Origin: Thysanoteuthis rhombus
Taxonomy: Eukaryota > Mollusca > Cephalopoda > Oegopsida > Thysanoteuthidae
Length of the DNA stretch: 64,000 bases
Assembly: GCA_963457665.1 (NCBI GenBank)
Contig: OY735203.1
Coordinates: 5,453,850 to 5,517,849 of the forward strand
Reading direction: 5' to 3'
Within the stretch, counting starts at the first letter, position 1. Every line of letters begins with the position of its first letter. Of the stretch, positions 45,843 through 57,140 are shown in pieces. The translations under genes and the position numbers were made by a program. Under the pieces are notes generated by a model that saw only the letters and a list, made by a program, of their open reading frames with translations, was not told the DNA's origin and searched no databases.

Positions 45843-46119
45843 ATCACAAAAAATTCCATGAAATGGCTTGTTGACAATTTCTGACTGGAACATCAGTGTG
45901 TAAATATCTTCAGGAGAAAATATGTTGCCTGTCTTCTCTCAAAGAAGCTGCTCATAAAATTCAGAGCAATCAAGTCAGATATTTGAATCTTTTTCCAGAA
46001 ATAAATTGGATACGTTTACTCAGAAGACATATCAGAAACCGTGTATGGGTTTCTCCTAGAGATGAATCATTACAAGTTTCTATATAATCAAGCTTATATG
46101 GAGGAACATTTGAAGATAA

Positions 46120-46197
46120 GTGATACACACACACACACATCACATGTCTCCCTCTTCATCTGGTATACACTCCAGCTTTTGTCAAAGACTTGTTGAA

Positions 46198-46230
<33 letters not shown>
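46120..46230. repeat. Two (CA)n microsatellites
   Basis: CA runs at 46125-46139 and 46199-46229. Confidence 0.95.
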
Positions 46231-46232
<2 letters not shown>

Positions 46233-46261
46233 TAGATGAATGTGAAGATATTCATTTGACT

Positions 46262-46385
46262 AAATAGGTTGATTAATAGGTATGTGGTCAAATGATGAAA
46301 AAAGCATTTATTTTAAACAACAAATATTTTTTTTTTCAGCATAATCTCCTTCCATGTCAATGCACTTGATTTGGTGGTGAATCTT
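46262..46385 (-). mobile_element. Mariner-like element, transposase C-terminal tail
   Basis: Minus strand 'IKCIDMEGDYAEKK', homologous to 40165-40310 at DNA level ('atctccttcc', 'gtcaatgcactt'). Terminal DNA 'aggttgattaataggtat' resembles the other copy's end. Confidence 0.6.
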
Positions 46386-46389
46386 AATT

Positions 46390-47385
46390 AGATAGATCAA
46401 ACATTATGCAGTGAAAATTTCAGACCTAAATCCAGCAAAGTATATGTCAGGCTATGGAGATATTGATCTAAACCTGTGTATGTCTATATGATTAGACAGA
46501 CGGTTAGTGTTCTGCCCACTATAAGAGTTAGTTGAATTTTACGCAAATTCACGACTCTAATCTTATAACTTTTGTAAAACTCAACCAATTTTGATAAAAT
46601 TTCCGATATTTTGTGGAGAATTCTATCTAGAGTTACTTTTCCAATTATACTGATTCACGAAAAATGGCTTTGTGAAATGTTAGATACAAATTTGTAAAGA
46701 ATTCTTACTTTGAATTTGATAAAACACAATGCATGCCTGAATGGTAGAAATGAATTACATCAGACTTCCCATACACACTTAATTTGACCCTGCAAATACC
46801 TTCCTTTTTTTTTTTTTCTAAAATGTAAGATTCTCCAATTTGTTAACGTATCAGGAGAGTTATACTGTTGGAAATGAGAAAGATTTCAAAAGTTAGGGAC
46901 AAAAGATTTTTATCAAAAATAAATTAACTCTAGTACATGTGTTACTATGGTGTATTTGGTTCATGGACTCATTTTATTGAGACATTGGTTGTTCAAACTC
47001 ACTCAGGAATCAGTTTTTTTCTTATAATTTTTTTTTATACAATATTAGTTATCGTGGAAGACATTACATATACTTATTAATATAAAAAAACAAAACAGGA
47101 CCAGTAAGAAAAATACACACCTGCATAATGTATTAATTATAAAAACTTAAAAACTGAACAAGAATTTTTTGATGTGAATAGACAAAAATATCTTAATGCA
47201 GTGGTACAAAATGGCTATTTTTAATGGCATTTATCCATGTGTAACTAAACTTCATAAAATAAGATTGTTCAATTTTGCTATTGCTTTAATATTTTTTTGT
47301 CTATTCAATGTTAGAAGATCCTTGTTCAGTATTTTCAAGTTTTCACCATCCTACATTGGACATGTATTCATTATTCCTACTGGTA
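46390..47385. other. No feature recognised
   Basis: AT-rich. Around 46520-46640 the phrase 'ctataagagttagttgaatt' and 'cttataacttttgtaaaact' form a weak dyad, too diverged to name. Confidence 0.35.
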
Positions 47386-47399
47386 TATCTATCTATCTC

Positions 47400-47665
47400 T
47401 CTTTGTATGTATACATATGTATATGTAAGAAATGGATGTATTATTTGACAGAAATCTTTACAAATGTGTTATATCACTTTGAAACTATGTTTAAAATGCC
47501 TTCCTGCTAATACACAGTGAATTTATCATTAGGCATTGATGGTGTAAATAGAAATAAACATTAACAGAAAATAAGTTGCTGCAGGAATTGAACATGTGAC
47601 CAATAGGTAGCTGCTTTCACATACCGTCACTCTTAACCATTGAGGTAAACAGCCCACTGGTGAGG
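47400..47665 (-). mobile_element. tRNA-derived SINE, full head and body
   Basis: On the minus strand the head starts 'gggctgtttacctcaatggt'. The A-box region is 'cctcaatggttaagag' and the B box 'gttcaattcctgcag', about 50 bases apart as in tRNA genes. The body follows with 'gtttatttctatttacacc', 'tgataaattcactgtgtatt' and 'gtcaaataatacatccattt'. This is the only copy with both promoter boxes. It is transcribed by RNA polymerase III in live families; several bases here are diverged. Confidence 0.75.
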
Positions 47666-47699
47666 CGAAGGTCCAAATAACTGCCATGTGTCCTTATTC

Positions 47700-48770
47700 T
47701 TACATTATTCTTTGTGTCATATATCGCATTTTTTTGCAGAGTTTTTTCTTTCTCTCGGTTCATTTTTTGAATTCAATATTTCAGCCATTGTACCTTATGT
47801 CCATCTTCAAGCAATGTTCAAATAGAAATGAAAAAAAAAAATGAAAAATACCTCACACTTTCTAAAATGTTTGAAAATTACCTCCCGTGCAAGATTAATT
47901 CCCTGTTACCATTCTTCTTAGAATACTGGCATGAGTGACCTACTCCTATTTTCAAACAAATGCAAATGGTGGCTATTACAACTGATTGTCAATGGTGATG
48001 GTTGTTTTTTAGGGTTTTTTTTTTTCAGCCCCCAAAAAGCCCCCTCATGGCATCAACTGCAGATCTTTGACACTAATCACAGTCAAAAACTGTTTGATAC
48101 AAAAAAAAAAAATTCACCACGCCTGATATAAAGTAGTGAAATGCTAAAATTCCTGAAAGAGACCCTCCCCATCTCTATGATAAAAAATACACCTAATCAT
48201 CACCTGAATATTGCCGTGGGATACAATGGCCAAAATGTTGTGTTAAAAACTGAACCAGTATTGAGAAAAAAAGTCCAAAAAGATTAATATAAAATAAATG
48301 GTTGTGGATAATTACAAAATAAGTTGACAAAAAGGATTCATTTTATATTAAAAAAACAATCTGTTGACACGTATACTTTGACATGGCTGATATATTTCAC
48401 TTACCTCGATTTTCATTTGTATAGCTCCAATGAACTTCTGGTCTTTCCTTCTTGCCTTTAGGATTCTGGAATCATTGATTCAAAACATGATTACTGAAAC
48501 ATTAATATCTATCATTAAAGAAAGATTAAGTATAATAGTGCTAACATATACTACGTAATCAACTTTTCCAAACATACATGAGACTGGTGTACTTGGAATT
48601 GTTATTTGAAAACTCTTCAAAAAGCACATACATACATATTGAAAATTACAGGAATTCTTTGAACATTCCCACTCCAAGATGGATACTGAATTCATCATTA
48701 TTTTTACCCCTTGCCAGACTAGGCAACATGAAGTGAATATCTACATGCAAACACATATGTGCAGGCTTTT
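47700..48770. other. No feature recognised
   Basis: No repeat or frame that I can support. Confidence 0.4.
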
Positions 48771-48774
48771 ACAT

Positions 48775-48780
48775 TTTATT
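48775..48780 (-). terminator. Possible polyadenylation signal
   Basis: AATAAA on the minus strand, about 44 bases after the stop of the candidate exon at 48824-49048, followed by a GT-rich stretch. Confidence 0.25.
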
Positions 48781-48823
48781 TTAGCCGATTCTTTGAATTG
48801 AATATTTTAACTTCGAGAAGTCT

Positions 48824-49048
48824 TCACAGATGTAAAAAATTTAGATTGGGAAAGAATTTCAATTGAATCAATTCCATTGGTTGATTAGAAATGTTTGTTG
48901 AAAGCACCAAAGCGTAATCATTGAGGTCACCATGTTTTTTTCTCTTTCTTGAAGTTGGCGTCTTTAAAGAATTCAAGTATTCTGTTTCTTTTAAAGTTGT
49001 TTCTGCTTTTTCCAGATATGATCTCATTTCTGCCAATCTTCGATATTT
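48824..49048 (-). CDS. Candidate terminal exon of an unknown gene
   Basis: 75 codons including the stop, on the minus strand, preceded by 'ctacttag' (weak acceptor, poor pyrimidine tract). The peptide begins 'KYRRLAEMRSYLEKAET', then has a basic patch 'SRKRKKHGDLNDYALVL', and ends 'FPNLNFLHL'. An AATAAA lies 44 bases past the stop. Composition looks protein-like with a short coiled-coil-style start. I recognise no domain, and no upstream exon was identified. Confidence 0.25.
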   Translation of the reverse strand, partial: KYRRLAEMRSYLEKAETTLKETEYLNSLKTPTSRKRKKHGDLNDYALVLSTNISNQPMELIQLKFFPNLNFLHL

Positions 49049-49089
49049 CTAAGTAGATTCTTTCTCTCTGCTTTACCAAAACCATTTTT

Positions 49090-49445
49090 TAAAATTTTAT
49101 TTCATTTTAATTTTCATCCTGATCAAATTTATTTTTTTTTTTGTTTTTTTTTTTTGCTGTTTTTGAGTAATCTTCAAAATTAGATTTTTTTCGATTTATT
49201 TTTTTTTTCTAAAATTCTTTTTGTATATATTTGAATAGATTTCTTTGTGAGTTGCTATCTTTGTATTTTTTAGGTATTTCCATCTTTCTTGTAGTTAAAT
49301 AGATCACTGATGTACTTCAAAGAGAAAAATCAAAAGAATTTCTCTGAACATCTGAATAAAAAAAAACAATCTTCTCTGATATGTACAGATAAAATGAAAA
49401 AAAATCAATTTCAGATTAAAATTAAATGTTCAGTTAATAAAGAAA
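49090..49445. other. T- and A-rich low-complexity
   Basis: Repeated T8-T11 runs (49130-49210) and A-rich stretches before the next A element. No gene. Confidence 0.6.
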
Positions 49446-49446
49446 A

Positions 49447-49848
49447 TAGGTCTGGCTAGTCACTCAATGGAAACCATCATGTGATTAACATCACTTGGCA
49501 TTATGCCACGTTGGGGTTGATTAATTAGAAATTTGGAAAAAAAGGATGAGCATTGAATAAGTTACTTCTCTTGCCTTTTATAAGATGGTGATCTATAAAA
49601 AAAAGCCTAAATTTTCAAAAAAGAGCCAAATGTAAATGCTTCTAGACACAAACTAAAGGACCAGTTTAGCATGAACTTACATTGTAAATTGAATCCACAT
49701 GACCTATTCAGGGTGTGGTTCAAATTTCCAGCTGTCGAGTTCCATTGGTGCAGTCTGTATGTGCATACATGTACGTACATAGTCAGGCAGTCAGATCAAC
49801 AAAAACTAACGAAACCCATGTTGACAGTTCTGGTTGACTGTCTCTAAT
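49447..49848 (+). mobile_element. A-family element
   Basis: 'aggtctggctagtcactcaa' to 'gacagttctggttgactgtc'; a deletion removes the 'ttcaagaaacaaaa' block. Confidence 0.85.
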
Positions 49849-49849
49849 T

Positions 49850-50915
49850 TAAAAAATACAAAACTTTTTTCTCAAATCAAATATGTTGGGTCTTCAGTTG
49901 GGTACATAGCAATTATTCATAGAATCATTATCTGATGGCATTTCGATGAAGAATCGTTTCCCATCTATGGTAAGATTTTATCTATCAGTTCTATGATGCT
50001 CGTCTTTAGAGTTCTGAGTTCAGCTGATTTTTTTTCTATCTTTCCATCTTCAAAAGACATTATATTAACTATAATAAAAGAGAGGCGTCTTTCAAAAATG
50101 AAAACCATGAAAAATAATCGGCAGTAGCTTTATGTATGAAAACATGCATTTATTTTGAGACCAAAGATATTAACATAGGAGAAAGCTGGAGTATTTCATG
50201 CAGGTAACACTCTTCCTCTGTCAGTTGCAGGTAGACTTGATATTACTGTTTGCACCTACCTATCTACCAAACTGTTTACATATATGTGCAGTTCTTGTCA
50301 TGTATATTTAAACAGACTGACATTTTGTTATCTAATGGCAAGGTTTTGAGAGTTTAAAAAATTACATAAGATAAACCAAATTATTATGCAATCAACATAA
50401 CAAGGCATGCATTTAGTCATGTTTTGTAGTTCTGAATGCTGAATATCTGGAATCTTTTTTTAATAGAATCAAATTTGTGAATGAAAAGAAAATGAGTTTT
50501 TCTGCTCTCATAAAAAGTTCAAAATCAATAAATACAATTTAGAATAGAAAAAAAAAATGATTGGTATATTGAAGAGTTGCCAAATTAGTAATTTAGTAGT
50601 TTATTTAGATTCCCCTTCCAGTTTAAATCCTTAATGGTCCCTGCAAGCTTAGGCTATAGCCCCCCCCCCAATTGTATGCTTGTTCAAATACTTATTAGCT
50701 GCACATTTAATATAAATGATTTATTCATATAAAAAGTTTTGCTCATCCCACAACTTATTCATTTAATTTCATGAAATTTCTAAAATATCATTAACATTCT
50801 TGTGTTATATTCAAAATTTTTTTTCTCATGGTAGTTTCTGATAATTTGGGAATAATTGTGATTTTTCTAAAGGATGTCATATCTGGTAATCCTTGCATGG
50901 AAGAAACTTCTGTAT
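49850..50915. other. No feature recognised
   Basis: AT-rich with a C9 run near 50660; no supported frame. Confidence 0.4.
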
Positions 50916-50917
50916 TG

Positions 50918-51000
50918 AATAACAATAGCCCCACCAATTGGACCACAAAGTCTTCTCCCTTTGCTCATCTGTGAGGGCATCAGTGAATTGTTTGAAGATA
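50918..51000 (+). mobile_element. B-family 5' fragment
   Basis: 'aatagccccaccaattggac' and 'tcttctccctttgctcatct' match the start of B. Confidence 0.6.
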
Positions 51001-51009
51001 CTTCTCGTT

Positions 51010-51610
51010 TTCTAATGGAATCCTGAATACGTGGAGAAAAATAGCAAAATGTAGTAAAATGTTTGCGCTTTGATATTTCTTGGGAAAGTCGACTGAAGGA
51101 ATATACAACACATAATAGACAATATGGCTACCAGGTATGAACCATTAGTTGATCCATAAGTAAAAAGGTTATTTATGACAGAACATTTTGGATAAGATGC
51201 ATAATCTATCTATTATTTATACAGGAAAGGATACTTAAAATTGTGGGCTATTGTGTGGTGAAAACGTAATGGTGAAAAACCTTCAGTACTTTCCCTGTCA
51301 TTGAGCTTCAAATACAGGATAAACATTTTATGTCATCTAATGGTGAAAACCACATGCTTCTATCTTTAATAGTTTCTGAGATATGGGGCAGTTCCTTGAC
51401 CAGTACATTCGATAGTATTGACCTTGCCAACAACAGTCGCAACAAAAAGATACCATTTCAAGTGATGGTAAATATATGTCCTAAAAGATAAATATCATTT
51501 GAAACCAAATGCCTTTCCTTAGAAAAGATAGAATATTCATCATTCACTAATCAGAGCTTCTTTGTTTGGGTTCTGTCCAGGGATAGATCTACTATTAAAC
51601 TAATGAAGCA
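51010..51610. other. No feature recognised
   Basis: No supported gene or repeat. Confidence 0.4.
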
Positions 51611-51617
51611 AAAGCTC

Positions 51618-52125
51618 CATTATCATCATCATCATCAGTCTTTTAGCGTTCGTCATTAGACTTAAGCCTTCCCCGGGATTAGCCAGATCTCTCTATCATG
51701 GTTGTTGCTAAACCATTATTTTCTGAAATTGTCGAGTTTGTCTCTCCAGCTTGTATTCTGCCAACTTTGGTTTCGCATGTGATCTATAGAGATCTATGTT
51801 ATGAGTCATGATACCCATTGGATGTATGCCATTCTTGTAACATGACCTGCCCATTGCCATTTGAGTTCTCTAATGGATTTCATGATCTCTTGGATTCCTT
51901 TTTTTTTTTCTTTCTTTCTTTCCCCCCTTTTTAATATACTGCGCTGTCTTTTGATCTCTCCATATGAGGTTGAGTATGATTTTTTTTACATGTGCACATT
52001 GCATGATTCTCAGTTTTAGTGTCAGTTTCTTGTTTAAGTTCAATGTTTCAGGCCCATAGGTGACTCTTGGGAGGGTGCATTAGCTGTATACCTCTTCTTT
52101 TTAGGACTAATGGGATTTTAGATCT
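51618..52125 (-). mobile_element. RTE-like LINE 3' fragment (copy C12)
   Basis: (ATC)n tail at 51620, then the reverse terminal ORF ('cttttagcgttcgtcattag', 'catgacctgcccattgccat', 'ataggtgactcttgggagg') to 'ggactaatgggatttt'. A T/C-rich expansion interrupts it at 51898-51930. Confidence 0.85.
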
Positions 52126-52129
52126 GGGG

Positions 52130-53230
52130 GAACTCCAGAAGCACCATTTTCTTTGATGAGGGAATTTTCCAACAAAGATTCAGTTTTTGTATACACATGA
52201 AGTAGAATTTATATGTCTAAAATATATTGATTTAGTCATATTTATGTTCTTTCATCAATACATGATGCATGTATACATAAAGTTTCCCTGATCTTGATGA
52301 CTCTGAGTCTTGACATCACACTATAGCCCTTATAAAATGAGAACAATCCACTTCTTTTTATAAATGTTAACAACTTACCTTACCTCAAGACACATACAAT
52401 TTTTTGATTTTGTCATCGTGGTTTATGCATACCAAATTAAGCTTTGGAGATGCCCCAAAATTGCTTTCAAAGCAAAAAATAAATAAATAGCCAGGGATTA
52501 GCCAGAAGCCAATAGAAGGAGATAACAGTAGTTACCCAGAACTCATTGCTGGTTGAAAGCTGCTCACTGCTGGGCCCTGTTTTCAAGAATTCTAACCCAT
52601 CAATCCCATTTTCTACCTTTTGGGCCTTGAATTCCTTGCAAGGGGAGCAAGGTCAGTCTGACTCTGTTTGATGTCACCCTATTGTCATAGGTTGTGAAGG
52701 GGTCCCCATAAATTATTCAAGCTTCCGGGCCCCTAAAATGAAGGTCCATCATGTACTCATGAACTAAAACTTCATTCCATTGATGTAATAGATTTATTTT
52801 ATTGATGTAGTCTTTTACAGGGTCGTTGCTTAGATACCAAACACAACACTAAGGACTTGAAAACGTTTTAAAGAAAAAATTATGGCATTTCCTTGTCATA
52901 TCTAATGGAAGATGATTTTGCTAGAAATATTGAACTGCTCAGTTGTGCATGTGAATCGGTTACTCAGGGCTGGCACCTCAGACCCTATGTGTTAAGGGCC
53001 TCTCGCAATGTGTCCAAGGCAGTAGGACTTCTGAAATAAAAATTGCAAAATGAATAAATCAAATAGACGACGAAAAGTCAAGATAAGAAAATTCCGTAAA
53101 GTGAAGTCAATTTTTCTCGGAATATGCTATGTTTTAAAGGGTGTCTGAGTTCAGCTTGCCCAGGGTGAAAGGGACTGTAAGACCATCCTTGCAGTTACTT
53201 TTAGAATTAAACAAAATAACGGGATAATTT
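52130..53230. other. No feature recognised
   Basis: 52480-52745 is slightly richer in GC but shows no frame or second copy. The rest is AT-rich. Confidence 0.35.
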
Positions 53231-53232
53231 CT

Positions 53233-53235
<3 letters not shown>

Positions 53236-53278
<43 letters not shown>

Positions 53279-53282
53279 TTTG
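53236..53282. repeat. (TA)n followed by poly-T
   Basis: TA run then a run of T immediately upstream of an A element. Confidence 0.95.
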
Positions 53283-53288
53283 TCAAAG

Positions 53289-53655
53289 ACATCAGGTTAG
53301 TCACTCAATGGAAACCATAACATGACTAACATCTTTATGCAGCATGTAGTGTTGGGGGTGATCAATCAAAAAAAATTGGGGAAAGGGGTTATCAATGCAT
53401 AAGTAATTTTTCCAAAAGCCAGGAAATGCTGCTGAACTCAAACTGAAGGATTAATTCAGCATAAACGTAGTTAATAAATTGAGCTCTCAAATAAAAACTC
53501 ATTTTGGAGGGTAATTTTTTGGGGCGGGATTTTGTACTCATTGATTGGAGTGTTTGTGCAAAATTGCAAGTTACTACTATGAGTGGGCAGAGTCTGTATA
53601 CATAAAGAGATAGAAACAATCAGAACGCATGAATAACTGAAACTTGACAATATTA
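53289..53655 (+). mobile_element. A-family element with variant 3' part
   Basis: 'catcaggttagtcactcaat' through 'gggggtgatcaatcaaaa'. After about 53540 it has 'caaaattgcaagttactact' instead of the usual end, like the copy at 23193. Confidence 0.8.
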
Positions 53656-53704
53656 TTCTGCTCATTCCTATCTACATCTGAGTGTTGTGCTTTTCATTGA
53701 TAAC

Positions 53705-53885
53705 ATAAAGGGAAAGTTAGGTAGTTTATTGAATGGGTGGGAAGAGAGAGAGAGAGAGAGAGCATAAAAAAAAGATGTAATAAGAAAATAGGAAGGGAAG
53801 AAGGAGAAAAGAAAGTTGGTTGGTTTGACAAGAGGAAAAGAAGGGAGGGGGAGAAAAGTGTCAGGTAATTTATTGGATGGGTTGA
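53705..53885 (+). repeat. Purine-rich tract with short duplication
   Basis: Almost only A and G over about 130 bases, with (GA)n at 53745-53762. The phrase 'ttattgaatgggtggg' at the start returns as 'ttattggatgggttg' at the end. Minus-strand Ser/Pro/Phe frames here are artefacts of composition. Confidence 0.7.
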
Positions 53886-54145
53886 AAGAATTCTGCATAT
53901 GAAACTAATCCATGTTGGTATAACATTTAGATAGAAACATGAACAGCCATCAAAGATTGGAGAGGATAAGGGAGAGAAGAGCAGAGGCATGAGATTATGG
54001 ATAATACCATTTGTCTACACCCGTGAAATTTTTACGGGTTCAAGTAGTCAAGAAAAAACTTTTTCTAGACACTTTTTGCCATCGGTTTTATAAGTGGCCT
54101 TCAGTTTTCATTGTCTAGTTTTTCCTTTGCTATGAGATTTCGGTC

Positions 54146-54470
54146 ATGAAAATCACTAAAAAGTTTACTTAAAAAAAAAAAACAAGCATAAATGCCACCA
54201 GTCACAAACTAGTGGATCATTTTGGCATAAATTTTCACTGCAAATCAAATCCGCCTCCCTCCCTTCTCTAAAAACCTACTTAGGGATGAATTTTCAAATA
54301 ACAAAAAACTTTTTCTCTAGACATGATACGGAGTACATGACTGAATCTTCAGCCCTATAGTTCCATTGGTGAGCCTGGATGTGCAAAAATGTATAGATAA
54401 CCAGCCAGTAAGACTTGCTTGAAAACTAAAGAAAGCTATGTCATTGCTGACAGTATGGTTGACCGTTTCT
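54146..54470 (+). mobile_element. A-family element, 5' end missing
   Basis: From 'aaatcactaaaaagtttac' to 'gacagtatggttgaccgttt'. Confidence 0.8.
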
Positions 54471-54639
54471 AACAAGATTATATATAAAAGAGAATAGGGA
54501 TAAAAAGCTACAATGAAGAGAAATATTAGAATGAAAACAATAACAAGCTAGATTGCTGCATGGTCAAACTCTAATCCTACTTATATTCTGACTGAAGATG
54601 ACTACTGCAACTTCTGTATAAGCCATTGTGCATATGTAA

Positions 54640-54900
54640 AATAAATTTTGTAGATATAAGATTTGTCAGTTTGGCTTAGTCGGTAAGAGAGCTGGTCACC
54701 AATCACTTGGCTGTAATTTCAAAGCATGGTTGGGAAATTATAGATTTATAGATGTGTTCATCTATTAGAATGAAATAAGCCCTTGCATATTTCAAGCATA
54801 AATTTTAGTAGATGTATAAAACTTGTAAATTCACTTCAGTCCGTAATATGAATGACGAACAATTGGTTGGTCGTTATTCCAAAGCATGGGGAATGTTAAT
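54640..54900 (+). repeat. Tandemly duplicated tRNA-like segment
   Basis: The first unit has 'ttggcttagtcggtaagaga', an A-box-like core, then 'aatttcaaagcatggttg'. The second unit, about 175 bases on, aligns with it: 'cacttcagtccgtaatatga' then 'attccaaagcatgggga'. Each unit is preceded by 'aattttgtagat' or 'aattttagtagat'. It looks like an old SINE of a different family that duplicated in tandem. The cloverleaf is too damaged for a functional tRNA. Confidence 0.45.
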
Positions 54901-54904
54901 TTTT

Positions 54905-56200
54905 ACTCCTCCTAAATTTGGTGAGGACTGTTCCTGTTGTTCTTGATATATTAGAAAAATTGGACTGGAGTTGGACAAAAAGATTGCAGAATGAAGATAA
55001 CTATCAGTTTTACCAGTTATAACTATTAGTCATATATTGTGGGGAGTAATAATAGTTGTAGTAAAAGTAGCCTCTAAATGTGTGACTTCACAAAGAGGAT
55101 AAGAGGAAGAAGATGGAAGTTGATAGTCAGTCATGTTTGATCTAGATGTGAACATACAGTCAATATGTTTCATTTTTTAGAAGAGGCAGACAAATTAAAG
55201 ATTTATTATCGGGATATAAATTTCAGCTGAAAAAGAAAACATAAATATTTACGTATCATGTTAGACCAGGCCTGATTGCTAAGCAATTAAGAAAGCAGAT
55301 TTGATCTAAGATAGAATCAAGCTAGTGGCTAGGTAGAATAGAAAGGAGATGTAATGTATCTGGTTGTTGTTGTGAATTTACTGAAATGCTTTATTTCCAT
55401 TTTGCTTGGTTACTTCAAAGACCAATGTTTAATTATTGGATACAAGGTTTTAGATTTGGTCCACAAGCAGAGTTTTTAAGATGATAGAACCATCACATTT
55501 ATATTGTCAAGACAACTTGTGGGTCGCTTCTGAACACTGATGGATACAAATGACAGAAAGACCTTTATGCAATTCAGAGAAAAAGAAAAGAAACCATGCC
55601 AGCTAAAGGACTAGGGCATTCTAACCAAGACTTGTTACAACTCGGCTTGAAAGTCAAGAGTGAGCGATGACTTGAAGATTGGAGCTAAAAGGAAATGACG
55701 TCAATGAATATTAGAGTTTTGTATCTAAAGCTATGTTTTATTTGTACTTATCTTCATACTTAATTTCAAATAAAAATAAAATAGGTCACAACATGAGAGA
55801 ATGAAGGAAAATCTAAAAGGAAAGTGAGCTTGAATTCAGGAATGTTGATACAATCGCTCAGGCATGAAATCGTCGGATTTTTCCATTAAGATTCATGAGA
55901 TAAATAAACTAGAAATCATCCTTTAATAACTATTAGATTTTACTAGAATGTTTTCATCTCAACAGAATATAGATGAAGCTGAACTTGTGTGATATCATCC
56001 AATTTTGGTATGAAAAGCTGAGAGCAAAAAATGAATTAATTTATTTAACTCAATCTTTTTTAAAAGAATTTTTCGTTGAGATAATCTTATAGAAAAAATC
56101 CTTAATTATTTTTTTTCAGTAATTTTGTTTTATTAGTCAACAGTAAATTTGTTTTTTTTGCTCTTTGTTTTGAAATGTTTTCTCATTGAATGAAAGCACA
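54905..56200. other. No feature recognised
   Basis: No supported gene or repeat. Confidence 0.4.
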
Positions 56201-56211
56201 TTCGAACATAC

Positions 56212-56254
<43 letters not shown>

Positions 56255-56265
56255 CGCACACACAT
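56212..56265. repeat. (GT)n(AT)n microsatellite
   Basis: GT run passing into an AT run. Confidence 0.95.
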
Positions 56266-56269
56266 TCAT

Positions 56270-56890
56270 TCTCATGAACATATGACACTCACATGACTCA
56301 GCCAAAAGTCACATTCTGTTCTAACAGTTGAGGAAAAACCTGAGAAACACAAATCGTTCCACTTTGAAAAACTGCATTTCAATCATTTTAAAATTTTTAA
56401 AAAGCTTTTTCTTTTAATATGAAATCGACATTTACGATAAAACCCTTTGTAAGCCAGAATGGTGAGAGGTAAAGAAACGATTACTATTTTTTTTCATATG
56501 AAAAAAAATTGAGCATTCCCTAACCCCAAAGGTAGCAATGTGGATATGTTAGGCTGAGACAAGAGGTTGGAGTGGTATGAGGTTCAGGGAACAGGGATGA
56601 AGGAGGGGGAAAAAGGTGCATGCTGCCTCTATAATGGCTTACTGCAATAGAAATGCTGAACACTATTTGTGCTTTTCCTGTAAAATTAAAAAAGGTCAAC
56701 TCTTCAAAAGTTGAAGATACTTGAATTTTCCCCATTACACAACTCTAAGGTAAAATGATAAACTCCCCCCCCAAAAAAAAATTGTAGCTGATCAATAAGC
56801 AAAAGAACAAGAATCAAGAGTGATTTTGATAAAATTTTAAGTCTTCCGATGATGATGTGAATCAACATTGAAATATTAACAAAATCTCCC
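56270..56890. other. No feature recognised
   Basis: Two minus frames (56520-56735 and 56704-56964) have no domain; the second overlaps a LINE fragment. Confidence 0.4.
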
Positions 56891-56899
56891 ACAAATGTT

Positions 56900-57135
56900 T
56901 TTTGAAGGCAATGGGCAGACCATGTTGCAAGAATGGTAAACAACTGATGGACATTGTGACTCACAACATGGATCCCAAGAGATCACATGCAAAACCAAAG
57001 CTGACAGAATACGAGATGGAGAGATGAACTACACAAATTCAGAAAATACTAGTTCTGCGATACCCATGATAGAGAATTGTGGCGGATCCTGGGGAAGGTC
57101 AAAGTTCAACAACGAATGTTAAAAGACTGATGACC
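56900..57135 (+). mobile_element. RTE-like LINE 3' fragment (copy C13)
   Basis: 'ggcaatgggcagaccatgtt' to 'gttaaaagactgatgac'. Truncated within the GHVARM region. Confidence 0.8.
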
Positions 57136-57140
57136 CATCA

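Noticed and set aside
45896..46087. A 60-codon frame with protein-like composition
   Set aside because: No domain, no convincing splice sites, and it sits between an A element and a mariner tail.
47576..47660. Functional tRNA gene
   Set aside because: Boxes are present but stems do not pair well and a SINE body follows; it is a SINE head.
53668..53990. Ser/Pro/Phe-rich minus frames
   Set aside because: Caused by the purine-rich tract on the + strand.
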